64,000 nt of DNA from Rhynchopus sp. YZ270_cl-10 (Eukaryota > Euglenozoa > Diplonemea > Diplonemida > Diplonemidae), in contig OZ037839.1 of the NCBI GenBank assembly GCA_964035575.1, positions 992,001-1,056,000 on the forward strand, read 5' to 3'. This document shows positions 37,902 to 48,176 of this stretch, one piece after another; within the stretch, counting starts at the first letter, position 1, and the number at the start of each line of letters is the position of its first letter. Under the pieces are notes generated by a model. It was not told the origin of the DNA. It ran no database searches and saw nothing but the letters and a program-made list of their open reading frames with translations. Made by a program: the position numbers and the translations under genes.

Positions 37902-38754
37902 CACGTATGGCAAATGATAATTTATTATGAGATCTCATAATAAATTATGAGATCATTATGCGCTATTATGCGCGCTCATAATAATCGCATAATGCATAAT
38001 AGCGCATAATAGCGCATAATAGCGCATAATAGCACATAATAGCGCATAATGATTATGCGCTATTATGTGCTCATTATGTGCCCTACCCCAATGCCCCAAA
38101 CCAGAAAATACCACCCTCAGATGTCCAAAAATCCATCTGCGCCCGGTTTTGAGCAGTTTTGAGCCTCAAGAAGCCCCGTATCTGCTTTTTTCAAAAATGT
38201 ACATACAACTTGTACCTGCCCACCCCTCGTAGATAGAGCAACTCACACATTCATCACGCCTCAGTGTGAGCCAGGGGCCAGAAAAGCCCCCAAAGCCACA
38301 TATTTTCACCCCAGAACCTATCCCGAGGGGTACCCAGGCGGTTTCGGGGTGTTTAGAGGGACTTGGTGGAACTTAGAACCATGTTTCAAAAAGTGTCAAG
38401 CACCTGGTACCAAAGGTTTTCCCACCCAAGGTATCTTAAGCCGTCAAAAAACGTGAAGTAGGTAATAAATCAAAGAAACCCCCCTGAAGTCAATAAAAAC
38501 CACACCATAGGCCCATTTGTACCCCAAAATCGAATTCCGCCCGGTTTTGGGCACTTTTGACCACTTCTGAGCGACTTTTTTTGGGTGGGGGGGTGGGGGG
38601 TACGGCACATAATGAGCGCATAACGCCGCATAATTGGCGCATAATAGCGCATAATAGCACATAATAGCGCATAATAGCACATAATAGCGCATAATATCAC
38701 ATGTATTATGAGATCTCATAATAGCGCATAATATATTATCATTTGCCATACGTG
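37902..38754. mobile_element. 853-bp foldback with 6-bp target duplication AGATGC
   Basis: Ends CACGTATGGCAAATGATAAT are inverted at the right, and AGATGC flanks both sides (37896-37901 and 38755-38760). Both arms (about 170 bp) are built from CGCATAATAG / CTATTATGCG words, each a palindromic module, with GAGATCTC near the outside. The centre (38090-38600) is unique and non-coding. It is nested inside the 2.3-kb TIR element. Confidence 0.75.
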
Positions 38755-38944
38755 AGATGCTCAAAACAGCCCAATTCTTGCTTTTTTGGACTTTTTGGTC
38801 CCAGAAGGGTACCCGGGGTGTAGTGAGCAGGCCTCAAAAGCACTTGTGAAAAAAAAAAAAATTTTTTTTTTTTTTGAGATTTTTGAAAAATCGGCCGATT
38901 TTGCGACCAATTTTGGCTGGGGAATTTCGGCACCACCAGGACCT

Positions 38945-39070
38945 ACCTGGGGAAAAAAACGCGAATTGGCGCGAATTTCATACCCTAATCGTGTCGCGCC
39001 AATTCGCGCCAATTCGCGTTTTTTTTCGCGAAAAAACGGCTAAGTACAAAACGCGAATTGGCGCGAATTG
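38945..39070. repeat. Inverted GCGCGAATT cluster
   Basis: Several GCGCCAATTCGCG / CGCGAATTGGCGC words in both orientations around AATCGTGTC. Locally self-complementary; part of the TIR element interior. Confidence 0.55.
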
Positions 39071-39260
39071 GGGCAACCAGGGGCGAATATTAGGGTACCT
39101 CCTTAAGATATAGTCAGACCCCCCTAAAATTCCCCTAAAATCTGACTATATCTGAACTTATTTTTTCGGGTATATCTGACCATTTCAAAAATAGGGTAGG
39201 GTATAACTGACTATTCCTCAATGAAATAAAAAACAAGACAAGACAAAATCACACTGTTTT

Positions 39261-39404
39261 ATGGGAGATTCTCCCATAGTAACGAAGGACCTACCTGATG
39301 GAGCGGTCGAGATGATAACACGATACATACAGCATCCACACGACAATGTGTGCGAAAGCGTCAACGCATCAAACAACAAGAAAAAGGGGGAGGGTTCAGA
39401 ATAA
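39261..39404 (+). CDS. 47-residue ORF, possible small gene or last exon
   Basis: Reads MGDSPIVTKDLPDGAVEMIT and goes on RYIQHPHDNVCES to KKKGEGSE and a TAA. Composition is convincingly protein-like although very short. No family known. Confidence 0.35.
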   Translation: MGDSPIVTKDLPDGAVEMITRYIQHPHDNVCESVNASNNKKKGEGSE

Positions 39405-39427
39405 GCAAAAGAAATACAGTTCTTTTG

Positions 39428-39710
39428 CATTTAAAAGGAGGTGTGAGGGAACGGCAAATGACGCGTTTCCTTCACAAAATGGTGGGGTGTAGAATAAGTA
39501 AAATAGGCTGATTGACGCCGGGCTTGGTCGGTGGTAATCCATGGTGATCCATGGTGGTCGGTGGTGGTCGGTGGTGATCGGTTTAAATCAGTGGTAAAAA
39601 GTAAAAAAATGGGGCATGCCAGGTCCACGTCAATCAGCCTATAAAATAACTACATTTATTTTCATTTAAAAGGAGGGAACGGGCAAATTACGCCTTTCCT
39701 TCACAAAATC
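39428..39710. repeat. Direct repeats around a small TIR unit
   Basis: CATTTAAAAGGAGG ... TTTCCTTCACAAAAT occurs at 39428-39480 and 39664-39710. Between them, 39508-39520 (AGGCTGATTGACG) is inverted at 39631-39643, and the core is a run of GGTGGTGATC / CCATGGTG variants. Confidence 0.5.
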
Positions 39711-40019
39711 AACGGATTTTTTTTTTTCATTTTGATTGATTTATTAGACCACTATACTAAAACGGGATAGTGGTCTCACTTTTTCACAGAATCCATAAAA
39801 AGAGAGCCAAAGGGAGCAAAATTCGCAGAGCACATAAGGAGATGGGGGAAAATGGAAAAAAAAAAAATCCCCTTTTTGGTCTTCTTACTTTTCTACAAAG
39901 AATCCTGAACCCGAATTGTTTTGTAAAGCCTCCGAGAGCCACATGGGGGCTTTTTATGACCACCTGTGGAAGTACAGACACCATCGCAGCCAGGACACGT
40001 TGGATGAAACAGGTCAACC

Positions 40020-40130
40020 GAGCGATAGCACACAGACTTGATCTGTGTGCAAGTCCGCAGGAGGATCTGCCCTATCAGCTTTTGACGGTAGTGTAGCCCT
40101 GAGGCTCTTTACAATGATGAGAATATTAAC
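40020..40130 (+). rRNA. Possible SSU (18S) rRNA fragment, degraded
   Basis: CTGCCCTATCAGCTTTTGACGG-TAGTGTA at 40067-40095 matches a well-conserved stretch of eukaryotic small-subunit rRNA, where GCCCTATCAACTTTCGATGG-TAG is typical. Just upstream CACAGACTTGATCTGTGTG forms a hairpin. The sequence downstream drifts away quickly. If real it is a short fragment, not a gene. Confidence 0.35.
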
Positions 40131-41020
40131 CAAAACTCCATGCTAAGTGTAACTCTCTCTCACTCACATCTCTGGTGGGGCGCACTTCGGCACGTGCCTG
40201 TAAGGGCTGCCCTGATTGATCTTTGTAAAAAAAAAAAAAAATAATAATAATAATAATTTCAACATCTGCATTGAACACATGGATAGCATTTAAAAGAAAA
40301 GTTGGCAAGGATGCAACGTGAACCTCCTACGCTTGTACCCAGTCAAAACGGGGAGGGGGTTAGTAATGTTTGTTGAAAAAGGTAGTTATTTTTGCATTGT
40401 TCTGCTTTGCGTCGTGCTCTTTGTGTTTAGACTCAAGAAGCAGACGGATTGTTTTGGTATTTGCTTTTAAGACATGTGTGTCAATCAAAAGGGGTATAAC
40501 GGGACACCCAACCAACCCAATGCACAGAACTGTAGTAACCACTGAAGGTGTATGAGTGTCTGTCGGTCGCTGTTTCCATGCTCCGAGCAACAAAAAACAA
40601 AAAAAAAAAAAAAAAAAAAAAAAGCGTAATATTTGCAAGGTAACCCCAAGGTTAACCTCTGAGCCACCTTCACCTTCTGCCCACAAATAATCGATAGTTG
40701 CTTCACTATCATCTGAAGAAGAAGAAAAAAAAAAGGGGGGTTTGTGATGTGGCTGAAGAGGGCTGATTCGCACTCCTTCCGCACTTTTTGCGCCGCCCCG
40801 TTCAGCCACACCAGTTTGGTGAAAGACAGTGCGATGACGTGAAAAGCACTCCCAAACATCTCAAAAATCGGAGAAGCATTTGCATCTACAATCGCCTACT
40901 CGGTAGGTTGCATCAATAATTAAAATAAGACACATGGTGATCCGGGAGGGGTCGATATTGACAGGTCGCTGACAGGTCGTTGGCAGATTTCCCACAGCAC
41001 CAATAAATGGTGTGGCACCG
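40131..41020. other. Intergenic, no gene seen
   Basis: A-runs at 40230 and 40600, a (TAA)n run near 40243, and otherwise unremarkable sequence. Confidence 0.35.
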
Positions 41021-41234
41021 GTACAAATTCCCCGTGGTTCTCCCGTATGTCTCCCGTGGTTACACCAGGCTGGGGGGTACCCTGTTTTATTTTTTTTTTT
41101 CCGGGTTTGCGGGAATGTGAAGGAAAACGCTGGCATTTGCATTTCCGGAATCCGTCCGGCCAGTGGTGGGGTCAATTTGCCGAAATGGACAAGTTCTCGT
41201 TTTTGGTCAATTTCCGCAGTATACACAGTATACA

Positions 41235-42197
41235 CAGTACAGTACAGTACAGTACAGTACAGTACAGTACAGTACAGTACAGTACAGTACAGTACAGTAC
41301 AGTACAGTACAGTACAGTACAGTACAGTACAGTACAGTACAGTACAGTACAGTACAGTACAGTACAGTACAGTACAGTACAGTACAGTACAGTACAGTAC
41401 AGTACAGTACAGTACAGTACAGTACAGTACAGTACAGTACAGTACAGTACAGTACAGTACAGTACAGTACAGTACAGTACAGTACAGTACAGTACAGTAC
41501 AGTACAGTACAGTACAGTACAGTACAGTACAGTACAGTACAGTACAGTACAGTACAGTACAGTACAGTACAGTACAGTACAGTACAGTACAGTACAGTAC
41601 AGTACAGTACAGTACAGTACAGTACAGTACAGTACAGTACAGTACAGTACAGTACAGTACAGTACAGTACAGTACAGTACAGTACAGTACAGTACAGTAC
41701 AGTACAGTACAGTACAGTACAGTACAGTACAGTACAGTACAGTACAGTACAGTACAGTACAGTACAGTACAGTACAGTACAGTACAGTACAGTACAGTAC
41801 AGTACAGTACAGTACAGTACAGTACAGTACAGTACAGTACAGTACAGTACAGTACAGTACAGTACAGTACAGTACAGTACAGTACAGTACAGTACAGTAC
41901 AGTACAGTACAGTACAGTACAGTACAGTACAGTACAGTACAGTACAGTACAGTACAGTACAGTACAGTACAGTACAGTACAGTACAGTACAGTACAGTAC
42001 AGTACAGTACAGTACAGTACAGTACAGTACAGTACAGTACAGTACAGTACAGTACAGTACAGTACAGTACAGTACAGTACAGTACAGTACAGTACAGTAC
42101 AGTACAGTACAGTACAGTACAGTACAGTACAGTACAGTACAGTACAGTACAGTACAGTACAGTACAGTACAGTACAGTACAGTACAGTACAGTACAG
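41235..42197 (+). repeat. (AGTAC)n microsatellite, ~190 copies, uninterrupted
   Basis: About 960 bp of a perfect pentamer, reading as VQYST or LYCTV in all frames. It lies between two direct copies of TTCCCCGTGGTT-C-(T/G)CCCGTATG (about 41028-41070 and 42376-42415), so it may sit inside one repeated unit. A fragment of repeat F2 (41100-41215) precedes it. The assembled length may be unreliable. Confidence 0.95.
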
Positions 42198-42499
42198 TCT
42201 GTAGGGGTTGAAAAAAATTTTCCCCGAGAAAACCACTTTTTTGGGATAATTCAGCGCATTAGAAAATTTTGCGACCCCGCTCGGTTAGAACCGTGACTCT
42301 GTGTGACCCTTACCACCGTGAGAGTAAACACCAAAAAACGGGAAAAATAAAAATAAAAAGGGGTACCCCCTCCAGATTCCCCGTGGTTCGCCCGTATGTC
42401 TCCCGCGGTTGTACCGCGTACAACGGTTCACACCAATAAAGGTAACAGTTTATAAGACGAATCTAAGCCTCTCGTGCTCAGTCAACTTCATAAATAGTA

Positions 42500-42698
42500 C
42501 CGACCCTCCCCTGTGAAATTGTCCCCCCCCAAAAAAAAAAACCGGTATTTTTCCGCCAGGGACAATTTCAAGGGAGTCGCGGGGACAACCTTTGCTCTCC
42601 CTTCTTCACATCAAAACGGCCACCCCCCTACAGTACGAGAAATTGTCCCCCCCCCCTCACCTTTTCCCCCAGGGGACAATTTCACGGGGGAGGGTCGG
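42500..42698. mobile_element. 199-bp MITE with CCGACCCTCCC ends and TA duplication
   Basis: TA|CCGACCCTCCCC-TGTGAAATTGTC on the left is mirrored as GACAATTTCAC-GGGGGAGGGTCGG|TA on the right, about 27 bp per arm. Inner GGGACAATTTCA and GAAATTGTCCC add a second inverted pair. The TA duplication points to Tc1/mariner-type mobilisation. Confidence 0.75.
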
Positions 42699-42700
42699 TA

Positions 42701-43470
42701 AAGGTAATACTAAGGTTAGGTATGGTATGGGTGCAGCTCTTTTGAAAGAATTGACTGGGAATTCAAGAGGGGTGGAAAGTGAGAAGAGAGTGAGGACAAG
42801 CGCACAAAAAAAAATCAACACAAAATTGAAGGGTGAAAGTCAAATGTATACACATATACACAGGGGTTTTGTCAGATCTATGCACACAAAATAGTCAGAT
42901 CTATACACACAGTGTATAGAAATTGCACAGATTTGACCATTTGGTGTACAATCCAAACTTTTTTTTATACTCAGATCGATACAATTTTTGTTTAAGTTGT
43001 ACATTCATGAGGGAGGTTGCACACGCCGTACCCAGCGCACCTGGGTACCCAGGTACCCAGGTGGTCCATATATTTTACGGTTACGGTATGGAACAAGGTG
43101 AGAGGGGAGGAAAACAAAAAGCACGCCACACTGACAACAATTACAAAAGATTTTGTTTGCTCATAGACCACTGCTCTAAGATGGCAGCTACAAAAAGTTT
43201 TGTGATTTTCAAGAATGATTTTTAGACCACTATAGAACAGAGAGAGCAGCCAAACGGAAAAGGCGAGGAGAAAACCCCCCCTGAGCAACCGTGAATAATA
43301 CACATCTGTAAATAACACACATAAAGCCAGGGTATTAGGGTGGTTAAAAAACTGGTTTTGAAAACCAGTTTTTCCAAAAACTGGTTTTCATACAAGTAAA
43401 ACGGACGTCACGGAAATGAAAAAAAAATGCTCGACCCACTGCCGTCGTTGCCGTGAAAAATAAAAAAAAA
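42701..43470. other. Intergenic, no gene seen
   Basis: Contains ACCTGGGTACCCAGGTACCC palindromic text near 43040. No supported gene. Confidence 0.35.
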
Positions 43471-43556
43471 CGGCCGTGAAAAAAAAGCCCCTTTCTTATG
43501 TACAAAAATTTCACGGCCGTTAAAAAAAAACAACGGCCGTGAAATTTTTGTACAGG
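43470..43556. repeat. CACGGCCGT palindrome cluster
   Basis: Four ACGGCCGT words; TACAAAAATTTCACGGCCGT is inverted across a short AC-rich centre. More of the same words occur at 45195-45300. Confidence 0.6.
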
Positions 43557-43566
43557 TCTTTGAAGG

Positions 43567-44117
43567 AACACACAGTACACAGTACACAGTACACAGTACA
43601 CAGTACACAGTACACAGTACACAGTACACAGTACACAGTACACAGTACACAGTACACAGTACACAGTACACAGTACACAGTACACAGTACACAGTACACA
43701 GTACACAGTACACAGTACACAGTACACAGTACACAGTACACAGTACACAGTACACAGTACACAGTACACAGTACACAGTACACAGTACACAGTACACAGT
43801 ACACAGTACACAGTACACAGTACACAGTACACAGTACACAGTACACAGTACACAGTACACAGTACACAGTACACAGTACACAGTACACAGTACACAGTAC
43901 ACAGTACACAGTACACAGTACACAGTACACAGTACACAGTACACAGTACACAGTACACAGTACACAGTACACAGTACACAGTACACAGTACACAGTACAC
44001 AGTACACAGTACACAGTACACAGTACACAGTACACAGTACACAGTACACAGTACACAGTACACAGTACACAGTACACAGTACACAGTACACAGTACACAG
44101 TACACAGTACACAGTAC
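43567..44117 (+). repeat. (ACACAGT)n microsatellite, ~78 copies
   Basis: Perfect 7-bp repeat over about 550 bp. Begins right after the CACGGCCGT cluster. Confidence 0.95.
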
Positions 44118-44208
44118 CATCTGTAATCTTCTGGTTTCAACACTGCCTTCCAGTTCTGCATACTGAATTCGCAGCGTCCCAAGCGTCTCACAACCTCTTA
44201 TTACAAGG

Positions 44209-44648
44209 ATGTGTGTGGACTCACTCAACCCCGTTCATCACTCTTGTGCCAAAGAAAACATCGGGCAAACAGTACAAGTTCACGGGAGCAAAAGGGTGGA
44301 CCCCTCCCTCTGCGCGTATCTCGCCAACGTAGCGAAGAAGATCCAGAGGTGTGCAAAACGTGATGCGGTCTATTTTCCGACAAAAAAGACGGAGGATAGT
44401 TGTTCAATGGTGTGCTGATTCTGTCGGAAGATTTTGCACTGGAAGCTGAAGAACACCGCAAATGGTTCAACACAGATGAGGTTCGTCTCACAGTATTGAT
44501 GTGTGCTCCACAACGGAAAGCCCATCAAATGTGAGAAGAGTACTTTGCTCAAGAACCGGTTGCAGTGCTGAAACACGAGAAATATGCTACTCTGAAGAAC
44601 CGGGAGCGCGTACAAGTGCTCAGAAATGCCACACGCTCCAACTACAAT
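44209..44648 (+). pseudogene. Degraded coding sequence, unknown
   Basis: The first frame reads SLCAYLANVAKKIQRCAKRD with AVYFPTKK after it. A second frame further on reads EDFALEAEEHRKWFNTDEVR and later AVLKHEKYATLKNRERVQVL. Both look like genuine protein sequence that has decayed. Together with the minus-strand knuckle that follows, it may belong to old retroelements. Family not recognised. Confidence 0.35.
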
Positions 44649-44889
44649 TAACAGTAGGGTGAAAACGTGGGCGGGCAGCGGGAGACCAGCGCAGTGAGGA
44701 GAGCCAGGAGCGCAGGGCACGCAGGTGATGGTTTGGATAAGTCCATTTCCTGTGGGAGTGGAATCCGGTCGAAGTCATAGTGGGGGCGGAACAAAGTTTG
44801 CAGCTGAGCTGTTCTCCAGGCGTGAGTGGCAGATTGTTGATACGGAGGCTGTTGTTCAGAGACAACCGGTGCAGACGCTGGAGGTAGCA

Positions 44890-45066
44890 TCAATATTGTC
44901 CTTCAGGGCAGTAGGGATAACTCCACAGTTCGACACACAGTTAGGCCACGGCGACCTGTCAGCAGTTGTGACAGAGTGGAAACTAGGATCTGAGCGTATA
45001 GCATCGCAGGCAGGGCAGGACCACCATAAGTGCTCATTCGTGTCTTCAGCTTCCCGATCGCAGTGA
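44890..45066 (-). pseudogene. LINE relic: C-terminal zinc knuckle
   Basis: The minus strand reads CDREAEDTNEHLWWSCPACD and then PWPNCVSNCGVIP. C-x-E-D-x-x-EHLWW-x-CP is the usual knuckle at the end of LINE RT proteins (compare CEHCGTGVEDFEHMWEQC in the intact LINE). Only this tail is left. It is too different to be a copy of the 20464 element. Confidence 0.5.
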
Positions 45067-45189
45067 GGCCGAATTTTTTTGCATTTTTTATGTTGCTTTT
45101 ACCCCCACAAGAATGACTTGGGAGGGATGGGAAAGGGGGTTGGCCCTGTCTATGAACGAAAAAGAAGAAACAAGCAAAAAGCGTGGAAA

Positions 45190-45305
45190 TATTTCACGTC
45201 CGTGATCAATGCAAAATTTCACGGCCGTTAAATTTTTCAGATTTTCTTCACGGCCGTGACCTCCCCGACAAAAAAAATTTTTCCCCGTCGTGACGGCCGT
45301 TATAC
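45190..45305. repeat. CACGGCCGT cluster 2
   Basis: CACGTCCGTG, CACGGCCGT, CACGGCCGTG and GACGGCCGT within 110 bp, separated by AT-rich text. Confidence 0.5.
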
Positions 45306-45534
45306 TTGTATGGGTTTCAGGGGTGGAGGTGCGTCTACTGACCCGGTTTCAAAACCGGGTCAAAAAAAAAAAAATGGGATTTTGGCGAAAAACCCGGTTT
45401 GGAAAAAAAAAAAAAAATGGGATTTGCCAATTTTGGGAGAAAATCGATTTTTTTTGGTACCTCGCACGAGCCTCTGAGAGTGACCAGAAATGGCCTCATG
45501 AACAAAGTGACCCCGTCACAGCCAGAACGCGACT

Positions 45535-45700
45535 CAATTAGTCAAACGCCGAAGCAAAAGGAAGCATACAGCATGGCGAAATAATAAAAGTAGCGTACCG
45601 TGCGCCTGCGGCGCAAGCTTACAACCCACCCCAAAATGTACAATTTAAGCGCAATTTTTTTGAAATGTTGCGTACCGTGGCTTCGCCAGGAACCTTTGGG
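45535..45700 (-). repeat. Repeat family F1, inverted copy
   Basis: From CAATTAGTCAAACGCCGAAG, through TACCGTGCGCCTGCGGCGCA, to CGTACCGTGGCTTCGCCAGG. Coding-like text lies on both sides (SDQKWPHEQSDPVTARTRLN before; the next entry after), as if F1 had inserted into an old coding sequence. Confidence 0.65.
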
Positions 45701-45702
45701 GC

Positions 45703-45834
45703 ATGACCGCCGAGAAATCCACTTTTGCCGAGTGCGCGAAGTTCGGTGTGCTGAACAAAGGGGGAACATGGACCCTACTCCCCTTCATCAAGGCACAAAC
45801 GCTGTTGCGCAAGTTCCCCGCCAAAGAAGTGTAA
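45703..45834 (+). pseudogene. Coding-like relic next to F1
   Basis: Reads MTAEKSTFAECAKFGVLNKG, then GTWTLLPFIKAQTLLRKFPA and KEV before a TAA. No family recognised. See 15535 for a possibly related relic. Confidence 0.35.
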
Positions 45835-46102
45835 CAACCAGGTCGCACGTGCCAGTGTCATTTCGCGCGCAGCGCGAAAAAAAATTTTTTGACCCCAAAA
45901 AGCTCAGACCGGGTCAAACCGGGTCTTTTTTGAAAATCCCAAATCTATCTCCATCTCTGATGGGTTTTCAAAAAAAAAAAAAAAACAGAGAAATCTGGAG
46001 GGGGAAAAAAAACCGGCACTTTTCACCAGGCATTTCTGTAAATGTCGTCCCCAGATTAGGGCGGACTCGATTTTTTTCCCTGCATTTTTTCCCCGTCTGG
46101 TA

Positions 46103-46392
46103 GAACCGTGGTTGAACCACGGGAGTGCCTTTGGGAAATGGCTGTTCCTTGATTTTTTTTTGCCTGCGGCGCCATTTTTCATTTTTTGCTCCGCAAAAAA
46201 GGGTTCGTTGAGTGGCTCTGTGGTGTAAAAAGCTACATTTTTACACCGTACCCTCAAAATTTTTCGCCTGCGGCGCCATTTTATATTATTTTTTTGCTCC
46301 GCAAAAAAAAATACCGTCCCTATGTTCCCAATGGTCAGCAGCGCCGAAAAATATTTTGAGCAAAAAACAAGCTGACCTCCCCAATCTTGAAA
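46103..46392 (+). repeat. Diverged direct repeat, copy 1
   Basis: Contains GCCTGCGGCGCCATTTTTC, TTTTGCTCCGCAAAAAA, GTGTAAAAAGCTAC, TTCCCAATG and AACAAGCTGACC in the same order as 46697-46990. Each copy contains two GCCTGCGGCGCCATTTT ... TTGCTCCGCAAAAA modules. Confidence 0.7.
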
Positions 46393-46666
46393 TCTGGATT
46401 CCTGGATAAGACACTGACCCCGAAAAACCCGAAAAAGGTGACTGTGTCCGTCAACGGTGGAGGTTTTTCGCCGGAAAAACTAGTTTTCGCCACCCAGGAG
46501 AGAAAACCAGAAAAACCAGTTTTTTCCGGAATTTTGGATTTTCACCCTAATACCCTGCATAAAGCTGTTGCCATGGCTCTCGCCGGGGGGTGATCGGGTT
46601 TAAAATCACCCAAAAAAAAATTTTTCAAAAAAAAGAGGGGTGATCCGGGTTTCGGATCACCCCTCC

Positions 46667-46696
<30 letters not shown>

Positions 46697-46698
<2 letters not shown>

Positions 46699-46990
46699 GG
46701 TTGAACCACGGGAGTACCATGGGGAACTGGGTTGCTGACCGCATCATCCAGTCTGTACCTCAATTTTTTTTTGCCTGCGGCGCCATTTTTCCTTTTTTGC
46801 TCCGCAAAAAAGGTTTCATTGAGTGAGTATGTGATGTAAAAGCTACCGTACCTTAATTTTTTTTTCGCCTGCGGCGCCATTTTGTATTATTTTTTTTTGC
46901 TCCGCAAAAAAAAAGCACAGACATACAGTTCCCAATGTCCCTGGTCAACAGTGCTGAAAAATTTTTTGAGCATAAAAACAAGCTGACCCC
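46697..46990 (+). repeat. Diverged direct repeat, copy 2
   Basis: See 46103. Between and after the copies GGCTCTCGCC is present in opposite orientations (46577 and 47117) next to GGGGTGAT words, so the whole 46.1-47.1 kb block is a compound repeat. Confidence 0.7.
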
Positions 46991-47267
46991 AAACGAGGGG
47001 AGAAAAGCGCCTCGCCTCCCTGCACTGGCAGGGAGTCGCGCGCGCGACCGCTTTTACGGGGGGAAAGCTCGGGGACCCCAAATCACCCCCCATTTTGGCC
47101 AAAAGGGGTGATTGGCGAGAGCCCTGGCTGTTGCAAAAAAAAAAAAACAAAAGAAAAAAAGTATCAGCAAACGACACGAAAGCACGAAGACACTCTGGAG
47201 ATAACAAAAGGCTGAGGGACATTGCATTCTGATCCAAAAAAACATTTTTTTTTCGAAAACTTTTTTT

Positions 47268-47772
47268 ACACGGGTCGGGAAAGATCTTTTTTTTTTTTTT
47301 TTTTTTCGAGAAAAAAAATCCTCTTCTCCCGAAAAAAAAAAAAAAAAAAAGATTTTTGGGAGAAAAAAAAAAAGAGAAAAGATTTGAAAATCCTGGGAAA
47401 ATCCTGAAAAAATCCTGAAAAATCCTGGAAAAATCCATGAAATTTCATGAAAAATCTCGAGATCTTGAGAAATCTTTGAAAAAAAAAAAAAAGATTTTCA
47501 AAATCTTTTTTTTTTTTTTTCCCAAAAAGATTTTTCAAAATCCCAAAAATCTTTTTTATCTTTTTTTTGAGAAAAAAAAGATTTTCAAGATCTTTTTCAT
47601 CTTTTTTTCTCTTTTTTTCCTTTTTTTTTCAGGATTTTTCAAAGATCTCAAAGATCTCGAGAGATCCTGAAAAAAAAAGACAAAAATCCTGAAAATCTTG
47701 ATTTTTTTTTTTTTTCTCCCGAGATTCTCGAAAAAAGACAAAAAAAGACAAAAGATCTTTCCCGACCCGTGT
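47268..47772. mobile_element. 505-bp foldback with ACACGGGTCGGGAAAGATC ends
   Basis: The 23-bp end ACACGGGTCGGGAAAGATCT-TTT is perfectly inverted at the right. The interior consists of AAGATTTT / AAAATCTT modules and A/T runs and is itself foldable throughout. No coding capacity. Confidence 0.7.
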
Positions 47773-47983
47773 TTTTAACCATTCCTTTTATTAGGGAACG
47801 GAGCATCGGTCCTGGAAGCTCCAAGAGAAAATGGAGTCAGCGGGCTTAATAGGAAGTTGCCTTTCCTAAACGTGCACATAACTGGCAAAAAGGGGAGGTG
47901 TCGTCACTCACCTATATCATCATTGAAAAACCATTGCTTACCAATGGTACACTCCGATACTGTTGCCCCTGTTCTTCATTTTT

Positions 47984-48043
47984 TTTTGATAAATTATTGG
48001 AGTAGTGCTGTTGCCTCGGTTGTGCAATATCCACTGTTTTTTT
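47984..48043 (+). repeat. R2 short repeat, copy
   Basis: TTTTTGATAAATTATTGGAG, then GTTGCCTCGGTTGTGCAATA and TCCACTG with a T-run after it. Confidence 0.6.
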
Positions 48044-48176
48044 TTTTCTTCTTTTTTTTGCGATTTTCTACCAAACTCTCAGGGACTCTCCAACAAGCTC
48101 AATGGATGATCTGATACCCTGTTTTCTGCCACAGAACCGCCTTCTTCTTACCCCTCTCTCTCTCTCCCTTCCCCCC

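Larger units (their letters stand above)
36943..39222. mobile_element. ~2.3-kb TIR element with nested insertions
   Basis: Left end GAGGGAGTCAGTCATACCCT followed by ACCCTATTTTGAAATGGTCA and GATATACCCGAAAAAATAAG is mirrored at 39155-39218 with about 90% identity over some 65 bp. The interior has A/T-rich sequence, an inverted copy of the TCGGGTGTTTTGA unit (37695-37785) and the foldback at 37902. No transposase is recognisable, so it is non-autonomous or fully decayed. The target duplication is unclear. Confidence 0.55.

Noticed and set aside
41000-44230. Very long open frames across the (AGTAC)n and (ACACAGT)n arrays on both strands
   Set aside because: Periods of 5 and 7 without stop words keep all frames open; the peptides are simple repeats (VQYST, CVLCTVY) with no sign of a gene.
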